Made by a program: the position numbers and the translations under genes. A stretch of DNA of 64,000 nt from an uncultured Pelagibacteraceae bacterium (GTDB taxonomy: Bacteria; Pseudomonadota; Alphaproteobacteria; Pelagibacterales; Pelagibacteraceae): the NCBI GenBank assembly GCA_902616675.1, contig CACMTV010000002.1, positions 83,146 to 147,145 of the forward strand, given 5' to 3'. The notes beneath the pieces were generated by a model that was not told the origin of the DNA, made no database searches, and saw only the letters and a list, made by a program, of their open reading frames with translations. Positions 63,373 through 64,000 of the stretch are shown here, in pieces. Numbering within the stretch: position 1 is the stretch's first letter; each line of letters starts with the position of its first letter.

Positions 63373-64000
63373 TAAGCAAGCAAGTCAAAATACTTTTATT
63401 AGTCATTTGTCTGAATTAAGATCAAGATTGGTTAAATCGTTTATTTTTTTAATTATATCATTTATAATTTGTTACTTCTTTTCGGAAGAAATATATAGAT
63501 TTTTAGTTAAACCTTACTCGGACGCAGTGTTAGAAAATAATCTTGATCGAAGACTAATATTCACTGCTCTCCATGAGGCATTTTTAACTTATCTTAAAGT
63601 AGCTTTCTTTGCCTCAATTTTTATTACCAGCCCAATATTTTTAACACAAATTTGGAAGTTCATTGCTCCAGGATTATACTCAAACGAAAAAAAAGCTTTG
63701 CTTCCTTATTTAATTGCAACACCTATACTTTTTGTTTTTGGAGGCATGCTTGTGTATTATTTTATTATGCCTTTAGCGATTAAATTTTTCCTAGGATTTG
63801 AAAGCATTCAAGACTCTGGCTCATTAGCAATACAATTAGAAGCAAAAGTTAATGAATATTTATCTCTTGTCATGCGTTTAATTTTTGCATTTGGAATAAG
63901 TTTTCAACTTCCAGTGGTTTTAAGCTTATTAGCAAGAATTGGAGTTGTAGATTCTAAGTACCTTAAAGAAAGAAGAAAGTATTTTGTGGTCATTATTTTT
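63365..64000 (+). CDS. tatC: Sec-independent translocase subunit TatC, 3' truncated by window end
   Basis: The frame opens at ATG 63365, inside the end of tatB, and runs off the window after 212 codons. It has the TatC N-terminus MSNKQASQNTFISHLSELRSRL, then multiple membrane segments, and LHEAFLTYLKVAFFASIF, where the conserved Glu binds the twin-arginine signal. This subunit recognises Tat substrates together with TatB. About 35-40 C-terminal residues are expected beyond the window. Confidence 0.95.
   Translation, partial: MSNKQASQNTFISHLSELRSRLVKSFIFLIISFIICYFFSEEIYRFLVKPYSDAVLENNLDRRLIFTALHEAFLTYLKVAFFASIFITSPIFLTQIWKFIAPGLYSNEKKALLPYLIATPILFVFGGMLVYYFIMPLAIKFFLGFESIQDSGSLAIQLEAKVNEYLSLVMRLIFAFGISFQLPVVLSLLARIGVVDSKYLKERRKYFVVIIF

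Noticed and set aside
1-64000. CRISPR arrays, insertion sequences, prophage genes, toxin-antitoxin or restriction systems
   Set aside because: No spaced direct repeats, transposases, integrases or phage-type genes were seen; gene order is compact and housekeeping throughout.

Overview
The window is a dense, very AT-rich piece of an alphaproteobacterial chromosome, and the gene content fits the marine SAR11 clade (Pelagibacterales). The evidence is low GC in coding and non-coding DNA alike, intergenic gaps usually under 20 bases, many stop/start overlaps, four tRNA genes with encoded CCA, a large share of ABC uptake systems led by strongly codon-biased binding proteins, and the alphaproteobacterial gene string dgt-argS-nagZ-scpA-scpB-tatABC. 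No insertion sequence, phage gene, CRISPR array or rRNA was seen. The genus is an inference; no search was run.

Layout. 1-7.9 kb (+): the 3' part of glmS, a class II DAHP synthase, then the overlapping run nadE-cysS-cimA-trmJ, and rpsD. 7.9-15.1 kb (-): a nine-gene unit sfsA-map-purB-purC-purS-purQ-purL-bolA-grxD (purine synthesis, N-terminal Met removal, BolA/monothiol glutaredoxin Fe-S partners). 15.1-20.9 kb (+): a CinA-like protein, two glycosyltransferases, a fumarylacetoacetate hydrolase family enzyme, tRNA-Leu, nadK and trkH. 20.9-30.4 kb (+): a glycerol catabolic block, gpsA-like, glpK, binding protein glpV, a hairpin, glpS-glpT-glpP-glpQ-glpU and gap. This covers uptake, phosphorylation, oxidation and entry into lower glycolysis. 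30.4-33.7 kb: a small reverse ORF, then the zinc regulon znuA / znuC-znuB-zur with two Zur-like boxes. 33.7-36.4 kb: betaine-type proX-proW without an ATPase gene, and a reverse BASS-family transporter. 36.4-40.5 kb: a Fur-box-like leader and a three-gene iron(III) transporter. 40.5-43.8 kb: metF-like and GcvT/DmdA-like one-carbon genes, tRNA-Arg, trmB and a reverse tautomerase with the full cis-CaaD-type catalytic set. 43.9-48.2 kb: the general L-amino-acid transporter aapJQMP. 48.2-50.7 kb: a cysteine synthase-like gene, a secreted protein of unknown function, an XRE regulator, tRNA-Asn and tRNA-Cys. 50.7-64 kb: valS-ilvD-manC, reverse xth and erpA, then dgt-argS-(small membrane protein)-nagZ-scpA-scpB-tatA-tatB-tatC, with tatC cut by the window end.

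The main points for a second look are these. (1) The tautomerase keeps all six catalytic residues of cis-3-chloroacrylic acid dehalogenase. (2) The two glycerol-transporter ATPases carry complementary lesions that leave one canonical and one degenerate ATP site. (3) Two tRNA genes sit exactly five bases upstream of a start codon, as in tRNA punctuation. (4) Every convergent junction is fused or nearly so, leaving no room for intrinsic terminators. (5) Several operator-like perfect inverted repeats are unassigned, one of them touching the start codon of an overlooked 59-codon ORF. No wholly new multi-gene system could be demonstrated from sequence alone.
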